This document shows, piece after piece, positions 29,887 to 40,227 of a stretch of DNA of 64,000 nt; the stretch's first letter is position 1, and each line of letters begins with the position of its first letter. The position numbers and the translations under genes were made by a program. This stretch comes from Serratia marcescens subsp. marcescens ATCC 13880 (lineage in GTDB: Bacteria; Pseudomonadota; Gammaproteobacteria; Enterobacterales; Enterobacteriaceae): assembly GCF_017299535.1 (NCBI RefSeq), contig NZ_CP071238.1, positions 124,001-188,000 of the forward strand. The letters are read 5' to 3'. Under the pieces are notes generated by a model. That model searched no databases, was not told where the DNA came from, and saw only the letters and a program-made list of their open reading frames with translations.

Positions 29887-31173
29887 TCAGCTCGAACGTT
29901 TACGGTTGTTGCGCGGCGCGCCGCCGCGACGAGGCGCGGAGTTGCGACGTGGGCCGTTGCCGCCGCGCGGGCGCGACAGGCGCTTCGGCGCCGGCAAATC
30001 GGTCAGCAGCGCATCGCTGTTGTACTTGCTCACCGGAATGCTGTGGTCGATATAGGTCTCGATCGCCGGCAGGTTGAGCGCATACTCTTCGCACGCCAGG
30101 CTGATGGAGTGGCCGCTGGCGCCTGCGCGGCCGGTACGGCCGATGCGGTGCACGTAGTCTTCGCAGTCGTCAGGCAGATCGTAGTTGAAGACGTGCGTGA
30201 CGGAAGGGATGTGCAGACCGCGCGCGGCGACGTCGGTGGCGACCAGAATATCGAGATTGCCTTTGGTGAAGTCGTCGAGGATGCGCAGGCGTTTTTTCTG
30301 CGCCACGTCGCCGGTCAGCAGGCCCACGCGGTGACCGTCGGCGGCCAGATGGCCCCAGATGTCTTCGCAGCGGTGCTTGGTGTTGGCGAAGATGATGGCG
30401 CGATCCGGCCACTCTTCTTCGATCAGCGTCTGCAGCAGGCGCATTTTTTCTTCGTTGGACGGGTAGAACAGCTCTTCTTTAATGCGGTGGCCGGTTTTCT
30501 GTTCCGGTTCCACTTCAACATATTCGGCGTTGTTCATCTGCTCGAAGGCCAGTTCGCGTACGCGATAGGACAGGGTAGCGGAGAACAGCATGTTCAGGCG
30601 TTGATCGGCCGCTGGCATGCGGCGGAACAGCCAACGGATGTCTTTGATAAAGCCAAGATCGTACATGCGATCGGCTTCATCCAGCACGACGACCTGCATC
30701 GCGCCGAGATCGACATAGTTCTGTTTGGTGTAATCGATTAAACGGCCGGTGGTGCCAATCAGAATGTCCACGCCGCTTTCCAGCACTTTCAGCTGCTTGT
30801 CGTAGCCGTCGCCGCCGTAGGCCAGGCCCAGTTTCAGGCCGGTGCTCTGGGAGAGCGCTTCCGCATCAGAGTGGATTTGCACCGCCAGTTCACGCGTAGG
30901 CGCCATGATCAAGGCGCGCGGCTGATTGGTCTGGCGATCCTGTTTCGCCGGGTGAGTCAGCAAATAGTGAAAAGTAGACGCCAAAAACGCCAGCGTCTTT
31001 CCGGTACCGGTTTGCGCCTGACCTGCAACGTCACGCCCGGAGAGCGTGAGCGGCAATGCTAACGCCTGGATGGGCGTGCAATTGTGAAACCCTTTTTTCT
31101 CAAGGGCTTCAAGGACTAACGGGTGCAGGGCGAAGTCGGAAAACTTCTGTTCGGTCAAGTGTGTTTTGCTCAT
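29887..31173 (-). CDS. rhlB: ATP-dependent RNA helicase RhlB
   Basis: DEAD-box helicase that unwinds structured RNA for the degradosome by binding RNase E. The 428 residues show Q-motif region CTPIQ, motif I AQTGTGKT 53-60, motif Ia APTREL, motif II DEAD 165-168, motif III SAT 198-200 and [10 protein letters not shown]. The C-terminal tail is Arg/Gly/Asn-rich, as usual for RhlB, and likely binds RNA. Divergent from trxA. Confidence 0.96.
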   Translation of the reverse strand: MSKTHLTEQKFSDFALHPLVLEALEKKGFHNCTPIQALALPLTLSGRDVAGQAQTGTGKTLAFLASTFHYLLTHPAKQDRQTNQPRALIMAPTRELAVQIHSDAEALSQSTGLKLGLAYGGDGYDKQLKVLESGVDILIGTTGRLIDYTKQNYVDLGAMQVVVLDEADRMYDLGFIKDIRWLFRRMPAADQRLNMLFSATLSYRVRELAFEQMNNAEYVEVEPEQKTGHRIKEELFYPSNEEKMRLLQTLIEEEWPDRAIIFANTKHRCEDIWGHLAADGHRVGLLTGDVAQKKRLRILDDFTKGNLDILVATDVAARGLHIPSVTHVFNYDLPDDCEDYVHRIGRTGRAGASGHSISLACEEYALNLPAIETYIDHSIPVSKYNSDALLTDLPAPKRLSRPRGGNGPRRNSAPRRGGAPRNNRKRSS

Positions 31174-31304
31174 AGTGTGGTAGAATATCAGCTAACTATT
31201 GCTTTACGAAAGCACATCCGTTGAAATAAACGCGGTGCAATAAAATCACCTTGAGTTGGTTAATGCTACACCAACAAGGTAGACATAATCCTGTGGAGTA
31301 GAAC
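31174..31304. promoter_or_regulatory. Divergent rhlB / trxA control region
   Basis: 131 bp with an imperfect inverted repeat (31248-31260 with 31270-31280, a 2-nt bulge) just before trxA. A similar element stands before E. coli trxA. Sequence CATAAT at 31285-31290 could be a -10 or part of the leader. No site is assigned firmly. Confidence 0.45.
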
Positions 31305-31631
31305 ATGAGCGATAAAATTATTCACCTGACTGACAGCAGCTTCGAAGCTGACGTGCTGAAAGCGGAAGGGCCGATCCTGGTCGATTTCTGGGCTGAATGG
31401 TGTGGGCCGTGCAAGATGATTGCTCCGATTCTGGATGAGATTGCCGAAGAGTTCGAAGGCAAACTGACCATCACCAAGCTGAATATCGATCAGAACCCGG
31501 CTACCGCGCCTAAGTACGGTATCCGTGGCATCCCTACGCTGTTGCTGTTCAAGAACGGTGAAGTGGCCGCGACCAAGGTTGGCGCGTTGTCCAAAGGTCA
31601 GCTCAAAGATTTCCTGAACGCGAATCTGTAA
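31305..31631 (+). CDS. trxA: Thioredoxin 1
   Basis: Small cytosolic disulfide reductase that supplies electrons to ribonucleotide reductase, methionine sulfoxide reductases and other targets. The 108-residue protein has the redox centre WCGPC (Cys33, Cys36) and the conserved cis-proline in GIPTLLLF. It is one residue shorter than E. coli TrxA, lacking the final alanine. GGAG precedes the ATG. Confidence 0.98.
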   Translation: MSDKIIHLTDSSFEADVLKAEGPILVDFWAEWCGPCKMIAPILDEIAEEFEGKLTITKLNIDQNPATAPKYGIRGIPTLLLFKNGEVAATKVGALSKGQLKDFLNANL

Positions 31632-31651
31632 TCGGGCGGGAAGCCCAGTAT

Positions 31652-31693
31652 CAGGCGCCTGGCGGTGATGTTCAATTCACCGCTAGACGCCTG
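31652..31693 (+). other. Long imperfect hairpin after trxA
   Basis: 17-bp stem (31652-31668 with 31677-31693) with one G-U pair, one mismatch and an 8-nt loop, 20 bp after the trxA stop. No T-tract follows, so it is more likely an RNA 3'-end stabiliser or processing signal than a simple terminator. Confidence 0.55.
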
Positions 31694-32031
31694 CCAAGAA
31701 GCGTGTTAAGTTTAACCACACTGCATATAGAACTTGCCCGAAGTTTTAAATCTAAAGAGTTTGAATCTAAAGCTATACTCTGTGTCGAACCACTGGCGTT
31801 GAAAGTAAACTGAACTCAGCCCGTGTTTTGGCAATCAAACGGTTTTGCAAAAATCATTTTTAAGGTACCTTCGATCTTCAACCGTCAATGCGTGCGCCCG
31901 ATGTAAGCCATTTCTTACCGCGACGGCTCTGCGCCCGGTGATCGAACGTCCAGTAAACAGGCACGCATTTCGCTGCCATACCATTCACGATACAAGTTCG
32001 AGACATACCCCGAGTTTAAGAACCCACCACT
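31694..32031 (+). promoter_or_regulatory. rho promoter and long mRNA leader
   Basis: 338 bp without a convincing gene. TATACT at 31774-31779 is the best -10 candidate, preceded by two copies of AATCTAAAG (31749-31757 and 31764-31772, period 15). If it is used, the rho leader is about 245 nt long, as expected for a gene autoregulated by Rho-dependent termination in its own leader. A 17-codon ATG frame at 31888-31941 sits where E. coli has rhoL but lacks a clear ribosome binding site. Confidence 0.5.
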
Positions 32032-33291
32032 ATGAATCTTACCGAATTAAAGAATACGCCGGTTTCTGAGCTGATTACTCTCGGCGAAAATATGGGGCTG
32101 GAAAACCTTGCCCGCATGCGCAAGCAGGACATTATCTTCTCCATTCTGAAGCAACATGCGAAAAGCGGAGAAGATATCTTCGGCGACGGCGTGCTCGAGA
32201 TATTGCAGGATGGATTCGGTTTCCTCCGCTCTGGAGACAGTTCCTACCTCGCCGGTCCCGACGACATCTACGTATCCCCTAGCCAAATCCGCCGCTTCAA
32301 CCTCCGCACTGGTGACACCATTTCCGGTAAGATTCGTCCGCCAAAAGAAGGCGAGCGCTATTTTGCCCTGTTGAAAGTCAACGAAGTCAACTACGACAAG
32401 CCGGAAAACGCCCGCAGCAAGATCCTGTTCGAGAACTTGACGCCGCTGCACGCCAATTCCCGTCTGCGGATGGAGCGCGGCAACGGCTCGACCGAAGATT
32501 TGACGGCGCGCGTACTGGATCTGGCGGCGCCGATTGGCCGCGGCCAACGTGGCCTGATCGTGGCACCGCCGAAAGCCGGTAAAACCATGCTGCTGCAGAA
32601 CATCGCGCAGAGTATCGCCTACAACCACCCAGACTGCGTGCTGATGGTGCTGCTGATCGACGAACGTCCGGAAGAAGTGACCGAGATGCAGCGTCTGGTG
32701 AAGGGCGAAGTGATCGCCTCGACCTTCGACGAGCCGGCTTCGCGTCACGTGCAAGTGGCCGAAATGGTGATCGAGAAGGCCAAGCGCCTGGTTGAGCACA
32801 AGAAAGACGTGATCATTCTGCTCGACTCCATCACCCGTCTGGCGCGCGCCTACAACACCGTGGTACCGGCCTCTGGCAAGGTGCTGACCGGTGGTGTGGA
32901 CGCCAACGCCCTGCACCGTCCGAAGCGTTTCTTCGGTGCGGCGCGTAACGTGGAAGAGGGCGGCAGCCTGACCATCATCGCGACTGCGCTGGTTGATACC
33001 GGTTCGAAGATGGACGAAGTGATCTACGAAGAATTTAAAGGCACCGGCAACATGGAATTGCACCTGGCGCGTAAAATCGCCGAGAAACGCGTATTCCCTG
33101 CGATCGATTACAACCGTTCCGGTACCCGTAAAGAAGAGCTGCTCACCACCTCCGAAGAGCTGCAAAAAATGTGGATCCTGCGCAAAATCATTCACCCGAT
33201 GGGTGAGATTGACGCGATGGAGTTCCTCATTAATAAGTTGGCGATGACCAAAACCAACGATGAATTCTTCGATATGATGAAACGCTCATAA
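32032..33291 (+). CDS. rho: Transcription termination factor Rho
   Basis: Hexameric RNA-dependent ATPase that terminates transcription. 419 residues, same as E. coli. N-terminal helical domain and CSD RNA-binding fold with [13 protein letters not shown], then Walker A APPKAGKT near 178-185, Walker [17 protein letters not shown], and the Q-loop/R-loop segment. Very strongly conserved. Preceded by a long leader and followed by an intrinsic terminator. Confidence 0.98.
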   Translation: MNLTELKNTPVSELITLGENMGLENLARMRKQDIIFSILKQHAKSGEDIFGDGVLEILQDGFGFLRSGDSSYLAGPDDIYVSPSQIRRFNLRTGDTISGKIRPPKEGERYFALLKVNEVNYDKPENARSKILFENLTPLHANSRLRMERGNGSTEDLTARVLDLAAPIGRGQRGLIVAPPKAGKTMLLQNIAQSIAYNHPDCVLMVLLIDERPEEVTEMQRLVKGEVIASTFDEPASRHVQVAEMVIEKAKRLVEHKKDVIILLDSITRLARAYNTVVPASGKVLTGGVDANALHRPKRFFGAARNVEEGGSLTIIATALVDTGSKMDEVIYEEFKGTGNMELHLARKIAEKRVFPAIDYNRSGTRKEELLTTSEELQKMWILRKIIHPMGEIDAMEFLINKLAMTKTNDEFFDMMKRS

Positions 33292-33310
33292 TTCGTTAAA
33301 AAATTCGCTG

Positions 33311-33339
33311 AACGCCACGCCTAGTCGTGGCGTTTTTCG
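33311..33339 (+). terminator. Intrinsic terminator of rho
   Basis: 9-bp stem (33311-33319 with 33326-33334), 6-nt loop and a T-tract. About 250 bp remain before wecA. They presumably hold the ECA promoter, but I see no JUMPstart/ops element and no clear promoter. Confidence 0.9.
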
Positions 33340-33587
33340 CTTTTGGCGGATACGATAAGTAGCAGTAATGGAAAAGTAAGTTGTTTCCGCGACTTATTGA
33401 GAATTCATCTTGTTTGTCGGTCGGCGCTGCGCCGGTCGGCTTTGCTGCTGTCGTTTTGTCAGCCGATGCGAAGAAAATAGGCATGAATCACCGTTGTCAT
33501 AGGAAATGACCGAAAGGTGGCGGGGGCCGATGGCACAAGCCTTAGCCCGTGGTAAGCTGCCTTATCTTCTACAGAGATCTGTTAACT

Positions 33588-34685
33588 GTGAACTTACTCA
33601 CTATGAGTACTGAAATTCTATTTGTTTTCCTGTTTTCTTTGGCTTTTCTCTTTGTTGCCCGCAAGGCGGCAAAACGTATTGGTCTGGTAGATAAACCCAA
33701 TTATCGCAAACGCCATCAGGGGCTGATTCCTCTGGTCGGCGGTATTTCCGTTTATGCCGGATTGTGTTTCGCATTTTGGATTTCCGAACAGCCTATCGCG
33801 CACGCCAAGCTTTACCTCACCTGCGCCGGCATTCTGGTGTTTGTGGGCGCGCTCGACGATCGTTTTGACATCAGCGTTAAGATCCGCGCCCTGGTGCAGG
33901 CGTTGGTCGGCATCGCCATGATGGTGTTCGCCGGTTTGTATCTGCGCAGCTTCGGCCATGTGCTGGGCGACTGGGAGATGTTGCTGGGGCCATTCGGCTA
34001 TTTGGTCACGCTATTCGCGGTATGGGCGGCGATCAACGCCTTCAACATGGTCGATGGCATTGATGGTCTGCTGGGGGGGCTGTCATGCGTTTCCTTCGGC
34101 GCGCTGGGTCTGTTGCTGTACCTGAGCGGTCACCATGAGATGGCGTTCTGGTGCTTTGCGATGATCGCCACCATCGTTCCCTATATTTTGCTCAACCTCG
34201 GCATCCTCGGCCGCCGTTATAAGGTGTTCATGGGGGACGCCGGCAGCACCCTGATCGGCTTTACCGCCATATGGCTACTGTTGCAAAGCTCGCAGGGCAA
34301 GGCACACTCGATTAACCCGGTGACCGCGCTGTGGATCATCGCTATTCCGCTGATGGACATGATAGCAATCATGTATCGTCGTTTACGCAAGGGGATGAGC
34401 CCCTTCTCTCCCGATCGTCAACATATTCACCACCTGATCATGCGCGCCGGCTTTACGCCGCGGCAGGCTTTCGTATTGATCACCCTGGCGGCCGCATTGC
34501 TGGCGGCGGTAGGCGTGATCGGTGAGCGCCTGACTTTTATCCCAGAGTGGGTTATGTTGGCATTATTCTTGCTTGCTTTCTTCCTGTACGGTTACTGTAT
34601 CAAGCGCGCCTGGCGGGTTGCGCGGTACATTAAGCGTATCAAGCGTCGCCTGCGGCGTTCGAGCGATAACAAGCAAGTATCTTAA
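33588..34685 (+). CDS. wecA: Undecaprenyl-phosphate alpha-N-acetylglucosaminyl 1-phosphate transferase WecA
   Basis: Starts ECA (and often O-antigen) synthesis by moving GlcNAc-1-P from UDP-GlcNAc to undecaprenyl phosphate. The 365-residue polytopic protein has the metal-binding DDRFD and NMVDGIDGL motifs and the HIHH loop typical of WecA. Start GTG 33588 gives MNLLTMSTE, parallel to E. coli MNLLTVSTD, which also uses GTG; ATG 33603 is an alternative. First gene of a 12-gene plus-strand ECA cluster. Confidence 0.95.
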   Translation: MNLLTMSTEILFVFLFSLAFLFVARKAAKRIGLVDKPNYRKRHQGLIPLVGGISVYAGLCFAFWISEQPIAHAKLYLTCAGILVFVGALDDRFDISVKIRALVQALVGIAMMVFAGLYLRSFGHVLGDWEMLLGPFGYLVTLFAVWAAINAFNMVDGIDGLLGGLSCVSFGALGLLLYLSGHHEMAFWCFAMIATIVPYILLNLGILGRRYKVFMGDAGSTLIGFTAIWLLLQSSQGKAHSINPVTALWIIAIPLMDMIAIMYRRLRKGMSPFSPDRQHIHHLIMRAGFTPRQAFVLITLAAALLAAVGVIGERLTFIPEWVMLALFLLAFFLYGYCIKRAWRVARYIKRIKRRLRRSSDNKQVS

Positions 34686-34705
34686 CCAGAGGCTTTTTGG
34701 CTGTG

Positions 34706-35758
34706 ATGAATCCAGAAACAACGTCTGACAAGCATACCCCGGCGGTGGATAACGAACTCGATATCCGAGGCCTGTGCTGCACCCTGTGGCGCGGCAAACC
34801 GTGGATTATCGGCATTGCGGTGCTGTTCGCGGCGGTCGCGTTGATCGTCTCTTATCTGGTTAAGCAAGAGTGGAGCGCGACCGCAATCACAGACAAACCC
34901 ACGGTGAATGCGTTGGGCGGTTACTACTCCCAGCAGCAGTTCCTGCGTAATCTGGATGTGCGCACGCTGCCGGCGACGGCCGGCGATCAGCCGAGCATCG
35001 CGGATGAAGCGTACAATGAGTTCATCATGCAACTGGCGGCTTACGATACGCGTCGCGATTTCTGGCTGCAGAGCGAATACTACAAGCAACGTCAGGAAGG
35101 GGATGCCCGCGCCGATGCGGCGCTGCTCGATGAGCTGATCAACAACATCCTGTTCACGCCGCGCGACGACAAAAAAGTCCCGAACGACGGCGTGAAGCTG
35201 ACGGCGGAAACCGCGGCGGACGCCAACCGCCTGCTGCGCCAATACGTGGCCTTCGCCAGCCACCGCGCTGCCCTGCACCTGAACGAAGAGATCCAGGGGG
35301 CGTGGGCCGCTCGTACCACCTCGATGAAGGCACAGGTCAAGCGCCAGGAAGCGGTCGCGGAGTCGGTTTACAAGCGCGAGCTGAACACCACGCAGCAGGC
35401 GTTGAAAATCGCCGAGAGCCAGGGGATCAGCCGCACGCAAACCGACACCCCGGCTGAACAGTTGCCGGATTCGGATCTGTTCTTGCTGGGCCGGCCAATG
35501 CTGCAGGCGCGTCTGGAAGGCCTGCAGGCCTCCGGCCCGACCTATGACCTGGATTACGATCAGAACCGCGCAATGTTGGCGACGCTGAACGTTGGCCCGA
35601 CGTTGGATGAGAAGTTCCAGACCTATCGTTATTTGCGCACGCCGGAAGAGCCGGTAAAACGCGACAGCCCGCGCCGGGTATTCTGGCTGATTCTGTGGGG
35701 CGCGATGGGCGCTTTGGTTGGCGCGGGTGTTGCCTTGGCGCGTCGGCCGCGTAGTTAA
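34706..35758 (+). CDS. wzzE: ECA polysaccharide chain-length regulator WzzE
   Basis: Polysaccharide co-polymerase that sets ECA chain length. 350 residues with two membrane spans (about 32-52 and near the C-terminus, FWLILWGAMGALVGAGVALA) flanking a periplasmic coiled-coil-rich domain; the proline-rich RDSPRR motif precedes the second span. ATG 34706 is listed, although TTG 34697 has the better spaced AGAGG (5 nt) and would add three residues. Begins 20 bp after wecA. Confidence 0.94.
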   Translation: MNPETTSDKHTPAVDNELDIRGLCCTLWRGKPWIIGIAVLFAAVALIVSYLVKQEWSATAITDKPTVNALGGYYSQQQFLRNLDVRTLPATAGDQPSIADEAYNEFIMQLAAYDTRRDFWLQSEYYKQRQEGDARADAALLDELINNILFTPRDDKKVPNDGVKLTAETAADANRLLRQYVAFASHRAALHLNEEIQGAWAARTTSMKAQVKRQEAVAESVYKRELNTTQQALKIAESQGISRTQTDTPAEQLPDSDLFLLGRPMLQARLEGLQASGPTYDLDYDQNRAMLATLNVGPTLDEKFQTYRYLRTPEEPVKRDSPRRVFWLILWGAMGALVGAGVALARRPRS

Positions 35759-35781
35759 AAATAATATAATAATCTGATGCA

Positions 35782-35819
35782 GGGCGCGTGAGCGCCCCAT
35801 TCGCAGGCGGGGCCTGCGA
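35782..35819 (+). other. Tandem hairpins between wzzE and wecB
   Basis: Two perfect stems in the 85-bp gap: 6 bp (35782-35787 with 35792-35797) and 8 bp (35801-35808 with 35812-35819). Neither has a T-tract. They may be an mRNA processing or stability element within the ECA operon. Confidence 0.5.
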
Positions 35820-35843
35820 TTAACCGACCAAAAGAGATTCGCT

Positions 35844-36974
35844 GTGAAAGTGTTGACTGTTTTCGGCACCAGGCCTGAAGCCATTAAAATGGCGCCGCTG
35901 GTACATGCACTGGCCCAGGATGAGGCCTTTGACGCAAGAGTCTGCGTAACGGCACAGCATCGTGAGATGTTGGATCAGGTATTGCGGTTGTTCGGGATCA
36001 CGCCGGATTACGACCTGAACATCATGAAACCCGGCCAGGGGCTAACGGAAATCACCTGTCGCATCCTGGAAGGGCTGAAAGGGGTGCTGGAAGACTTCAA
36101 ACCGGACGTGGTGCTGGTGCACGGCGATACCACCACCACGCTGGCGACCAGTCTGGCGGCGTTTTATCAACGCATCCCCGTCGGGCATGTCGAGGCCGGG
36201 CTGCGCACCGGCAATCTGTATTCTCCCTGGCCGGAAGAGGCCAACCGCAAACTGACCGGCCATCTGGCGATGTTCCACTTCGCGCCGACCGAGAACTCGC
36301 GCCAAAACCTGCTGCGCGAGCTGCTGCCGGACAACCGTATTTTCGTGACCGGCAATACGGTGATCGACGCGCTGTTCTGGGTGCGCGATCGCGTGATGAG
36401 CGATGCTGCGCTGCGCGCTGGCCTGGCGCAGCGTTACCCGTTCCTCGATGCCGACAAAAAACTGATTCTGGTCACCGGCCATCGCCGGGAAAGCTTTGGC
36501 GGCGGTTTTGAGCGGATTTGCAGCGCGCTGGCGGAGATCGCCCGCAGCCACCCGGAAGTGCAGGTGGTGTACCCGGTGCATCTCAATCCGAATGTCAGCG
36601 AGCCGGTGAATCGCATTTTGAAAGGCATCGACAACGTCATGCTGATCGAACCGCAGGATTATTTGCCGTTTGTCTATCTGATGACTCACGCTTACATGAT
36701 CCTGACCGACTCCGGCGGCATTCAGGAAGAGGCGCCCTCGTTAGGCAAGCCGGTGCTGGTGATGCGCGACACCACCGAGCGCCCTGAGGCGGTAGATGCG
36801 GGCACGGTGCGCCTGGTCGGCACCGATGTGGCCAAAATTGTTGAAGCGGTGACCCGGCTGTTGACGGATGAAAGCGAATATCACGCGATGAGCCGGGCGC
36901 ACAACCCATACGGCGACGGGCATGCCTGTCAGCGTATCCTCGAAGCTTTAAAGAATCATCAGGTGACACTATGA
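35844..36974 (+). CDS. wecB: UDP-N-acetylglucosamine 2-epimerase (non-hydrolysing) WecB
   Basis: Interconverts UDP-GlcNAc and UDP-ManNAc in the cytosol, first step to UDP-ManNAcA. 376 residues, equal to E. coli. The N-terminal [32 protein letters not shown] and C-terminal [11 protein letters not shown] motifs are intact. Uses a GTG start with AAAGAGA upstream. Its stop overlaps the wecC start. Confidence 0.97.
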   Translation: MKVLTVFGTRPEAIKMAPLVHALAQDEAFDARVCVTAQHREMLDQVLRLFGITPDYDLNIMKPGQGLTEITCRILEGLKGVLEDFKPDVVLVHGDTTTTLATSLAAFYQRIPVGHVEAGLRTGNLYSPWPEEANRKLTGHLAMFHFAPTENSRQNLLRELLPDNRIFVTGNTVIDALFWVRDRVMSDAALRAGLAQRYPFLDADKKLILVTGHRRESFGGGFERICSALAEIARSHPEVQVVYPVHLNPNVSEPVNRILKGIDNVMLIEPQDYLPFVYLMTHAYMILTDSGGIQEEAPSLGKPVLVMRDTTERPEAVDAGTVRLVGTDVAKIVEAVTRLLTDESEYHAMSRAHNPYGDGHACQRILEALKNHQVTL

Positions 36975-38233
36975 GTTTTGACACTATTTCGGTTATCGGC
37001 CTGGGTTATATCGGCTTGCCAACGGCGGCGGCGTTTGCTTCCCGCAAGAAAAAAGTGGTGGGCGTAGATGTTAACCAACATGCGGTAGATACCATTAACC
37101 GCGGCGCGATCCATATCGTCGAGCCGGATCTGGACAAAGTGGTCAAGGCCGCCGTCGACGGCGGTTTCCTGCAGGCGGTGACCAAGCCGCTGGCGGCCGA
37201 TGCATTCCTGATCGCGGTGCCTACGCCGTTCAAGGGCGATCACGAGCCGGATCTGGCCTATGTCGAAGCGGCGGCGAAATCGCTGGCGCCGGTGCTGAAA
37301 AAAGGCGATCTGGTGATCCTCGAGTCCACCTCGCCGGTGGGCGCCACCGAACAGATGGCGGAATGGCTGGCGCAGGCGCGCAGCGATCTCAGTTTCCCGC
37401 AGCAAGCGGGCGAAGCGGCGGACGTGAATATCGCCTACTGCCCGGAGCGCGTGCTGCCGGGGCAGGTGATGGTAGAGCTGATTCAAAACGACCGCGTGAT
37501 CGGCGGCATGACGCCGAAGTGCTCGGAACGTGCCAGCGCGCTGTACAAGATTTTCCTCGAGGGCGAATGCGTGATCACCAACTCGCGCACTGCCGAGATG
37601 TGCAAGCTGACGGAAAACAGCTTCCGCGACGTGAATATCGCCTTTGCCAACGAATTGTCGTTGATCTGCGCCGAGCAGGGGATCAATGTCTGGGAACTGA
37701 TCCGACTGGCGAACCGCCATCCGCGGGTGAATATTTTGCAGCCGGGGCCGGGCGTAGGCGGTCACTGCATCGCCGTCGATCCGTGGTTTATCGTGGCGCA
37801 AAACCCGCAGCAGGCGCGCCTGATCCACACCGCACGCCTGGTGAACGACGGAAAACCGCTGTGGGTGGTCGACCGGGTGAAAGCGGCGGTGGCCGATTGC
37901 CTGGCCGCCACCGACAAGCGCGCATCCGAGGTGAAAATTGCCTGCTTCGGCCTGGCCTTCAAGCCGAATATCGACGATTTGCGTGAAAGCCCGGCGGTAG
38001 AAGTGGCGCACCTGATCGCCGAATGGCACGTCGGCGAAACGCTGGCGGTGGAACCGAACGTCGAACAGTTGCCGAAGTCGCTGGCGGGCCATGTGACGTT
38101 GACGCCAATCGCTGAGGCGTTGCAGCAGGCCGATGTGATCGTGATGTTGGTCGATCACCAACAGTTCAAGGCCATCCGGCCGGAAGAGATCAAGCAAAGC
38201 TGGGTGGTGGATACCAAGGGAGTCTGGCGTTGA
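36971..38233 (+). CDS. wecC: UDP-N-acetyl-D-mannosamine dehydrogenase WecC
   Basis: NAD-dependent four-electron oxidation of UDP-ManNAc to UDP-ManNAcA. 420 residues as in E. coli. Rossmann motif [10 protein letters not shown] at residues 11-20, the central [15 protein letters not shown] with the catalytic cysteine, and the C-terminal UDP-binding domain. Overlaps wecB and rffG by 4 nt on either side, so translation is likely coupled. Confidence 0.97.
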   Translation: MSFDTISVIGLGYIGLPTAAAFASRKKKVVGVDVNQHAVDTINRGAIHIVEPDLDKVVKAAVDGGFLQAVTKPLAADAFLIAVPTPFKGDHEPDLAYVEAAAKSLAPVLKKGDLVILESTSPVGATEQMAEWLAQARSDLSFPQQAGEAADVNIAYCPERVLPGQVMVELIQNDRVIGGMTPKCSERASALYKIFLEGECVITNSRTAEMCKLTENSFRDVNIAFANELSLICAEQGINVWELIRLANRHPRVNILQPGPGVGGHCIAVDPWFIVAQNPQQARLIHTARLVNDGKPLWVVDRVKAAVADCLAATDKRASEVKIACFGLAFKPNIDDLRESPAVEVAHLIAEWHVGETLAVEPNVEQLPKSLAGHVTLTPIAEALQQADVIVMLVDHQQFKAIRPEEIKQSWVVDTKGVWR

Positions 38234-39297
38234 AGCGTATCTTGGTGACCGGTGGCGCCGGTTTTATTGGTTCCGCAGTTGTGCGGCACATCATCGAGGC
38301 CACCGGCGACAGCGTGGTGGTGGTGGATAAGCTGACCTATGCCGGTAACCTCGAGTCGCTGGCGGTGGTGGCCGAGAGCGAGCGCTATGCTTTCGAGCAG
38401 GTCGACATCTGCGATCGTGCTGAGCTGGATCGGGTATTTGCCCGGTATCAGCCGGACGTGGTGATGCACCTGGCGGCGGAAAGCCACGTCGATCGCTCTA
38501 TCGATGGCCCGGCGGCCTTTATCGAGACCAACGTGGTTGGCACTTACACGATGCTGGAAGCGGCGCGCCATTACTGGCAGCCGTTGGCGGCGGAGAAGAA
38601 GCAGTCTTTCCGTTTCCATCATATCTCCACCGACGAAGTGTACGGCGACCTGCACGGCACCGACGATCTGTTCACCGAAACCACGCCATATGCGCCGAGC
38701 AGTCCGTATTCCGCCTCCAAGGCGTCGAGCGATCATCTGGTGCGTGCCTGGTTGCGCACCTACGGTTTGCCGACCCTCGTGACCAACTGTTCGAACAACT
38801 ACGGCCCTTATCACTTCCCGGAAAAGTTGATTCCGTTGGTGATCCTGAATGCGGTAGCCGGCAAACCGCTGCCGGTATACGGCAACGGCGCGCAGGTGCG
38901 CGACTGGCTGTATGTCGAGGATCACGCGCGCGCGCTTTATCAGGTCGTGACTGAAGGCGTGGTGGGCGAAACCTACAATATCGGCGGCCATAACGAGCGC
39001 AAGAATATTGAAGTAGTGCAGACCATTTGCGATCTGCTGGAAGAACTGGCACCGAACAAGCCGCAGGGCGTGGCGAACTACCGCGATCTGATCACTTACG
39101 TGAAGGATCGCCCGGGCCACGATATGCGTTACGCCATCGACGCCGGCAAAATCGATCGCGAGTTGGGTTGGCGGCCGCAGGAAACCTTCGAAAGCGGCCT
39201 TCGCAAAACCGTGGTTTGGTACCTGAACAACGAAACCTGGTGGCGCCGGGTGCAAGACGGTTCTTATGCCGGCGAGCGTTTGGGGTTGTCAGATTAA
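38230..39297 (+). CDS. rffG: dTDP-glucose 4,6-dehydratase RffG
   Basis: Makes dTDP-4-keto-6-deoxyglucose on the path to dTDP-Fuc4NAc. 355 residues of the extended SDR family: NAD motif TGGAGFIGS at 7-15, catalytic TDE ([10 protein letters not shown]) and YSASK. The start is TTG 38230, which overlaps the wecC stop (TTGA), and gives MKRILVTGG matching the family N-terminus; no ATG lies nearby upstream. Confidence 0.96.
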   Translation: MKRILVTGGAGFIGSAVVRHIIEATGDSVVVVDKLTYAGNLESLAVVAESERYAFEQVDICDRAELDRVFARYQPDVVMHLAAESHVDRSIDGPAAFIETNVVGTYTMLEAARHYWQPLAAEKKQSFRFHHISTDEVYGDLHGTDDLFTETTPYAPSSPYSASKASSDHLVRAWLRTYGLPTLVTNCSNNYGPYHFPEKLIPLVILNAVAGKPLPVYGNGAQVRDWLYVEDHARALYQVVTEGVVGETYNIGGHNERKNIEVVQTICDLLEELAPNKPQGVANYRDLITYVKDRPGHDMRYAIDAGKIDRELGWRPQETFESGLRKTVVWYLNNETWWRRVQDGSYAGERLGLSD

Positions 39298-39302
39298 TCT
39301 AA

Positions 39303-39335
39303 CGCCGCGCCGCTTTGCGGCGGCGCGGCGGGTTT
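39303..39335 (+). other. GC-rich hairpin between rffG and rffH
   Basis: A very GC-rich, slightly slipped inverted repeat (39303-39313 with 39317-39330) followed by GGTTTT, in the 48-bp gap. It might reduce read-through into rffH, but the downstream genes need it, so full termination is unlikely. Confidence 0.4.
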
Positions 39336-39345
39336 TGGAGTACGT

Positions 39346-40227
39346 ATGAAAGGTATTATTCTGGCTGGCGGTTCCGGTACGCGTCTGCATCCGATTACTC
39401 GTGGTGTGTCCAAGCAACTGCTGCCGATCTACGACAAACCGATGATCTATTACCCGTTGTCGGTGCTGATGCTGGCGGGAATCAAAGACATTCTGATTAT
39501 CTCCACGCCGGAAGATCTGCCTTCATTCAAGAGGCTTTTGGGCAGCGGCGAAGCATTCGGTATTAATCTCAGCTATGCCGAACAGCCAAGTCCCGATGGC
39601 CTGGCTCAGGCCTTTTTGATCGGCGAAGAATTTTTGGCCGGTGAGCCGAGCTGCCTGGTATTGGGTGACAATATTTACTTTGGTCAGGGGTTCAGTCCCA
39701 AACTGAAAAGCGTTGCAGCGCGCACCACCGGTGCGACCGTGTTTGGCTATCAGGTGATGGATCCCGAGCGCTTTGGCGTGGTGGAGTTTGACGACCACTT
39801 CCGTGCGCTGTCGATCGAAGAAAAACCGGTTAAACCGAAGTCTAACTGGGCGGTGACCGGCCTGTACTTCTACGATAGCCAGGTGGTGGAGTTTGCCAAA
39901 CAGGTGAAGCCTTCTGAGCGCGGCGAGCTGGAAATCACCAGCATTAACCAGATGTATCTGGAACGCGGAGAGCTGGCCGTCGAGCTGTTGGGGCGCGGTT
40001 TTGCCTGGCTGGACACCGGCACTCACGACAGCCTGCTGGAAGCCAGCAGCTTCGTGCAGACGGTCGAGAAACGCCAAGGCTTTAAAATCGCCTGTCTCGA
40101 GGAGATCGCCTGGCGCAATGGCTGGCTGGATGATGAGGGCGTGAAACGCGCGGCTCAGACGCTGGCCAAAACCGGTTACGGCAAATACTTACTGGATTTA
40201 TTGCATGCGCGTCCACGCCAGTATTGA
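39346..40227 (+). CDS. rffH: Glucose-1-phosphate thymidylyltransferase RffH
   Basis: Forms dTDP-glucose from dTTP and glucose-1-phosphate, the substrate of RffG. 293 residues as in E. coli. Nucleotide-binding signature [13 protein letters not shown] at 6-18, KPMIYYPL, and metal-binding D in VLGDNIYFG are present. GGAG lies before the ATG. Overlaps wecD by 23 nt. Confidence 0.96.
   Translation: MKGIILAGGSGTRLHPITRGVSKQLLPIYDKPMIYYPLSVLMLAGIKDILIISTPEDLPSFKRLLGSGEAFGINLSYAEQPSPDGLAQAFLIGEEFLAGEPSCLVLGDNIYFGQGFSPKLKSVAARTTGATVFGYQVMDPERFGVVEFDDHFRALSIEEKPVKPKSNWAVTGLYFYDSQVVEFAKQVKPSERGELEITSINQMYLERGELAVELLGRGFAWLDTGTHDSLLEASSFVQTVEKRQGFKIACLEEIAWRNGWLDDEGVKRAAQTLAKTGYGKYLLDLLHARPRQY

Noticed and set aside
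31845..32069. 74-codon frame across the rho leader
   Set aside because: TTG start without ribosome binding site, overlaps the rho start, and composition is not protein-like.
33340..33587. JUMPstart/ops element before the ECA cluster
   Set aside because: No GGCGGTAGCGT-type core is present.
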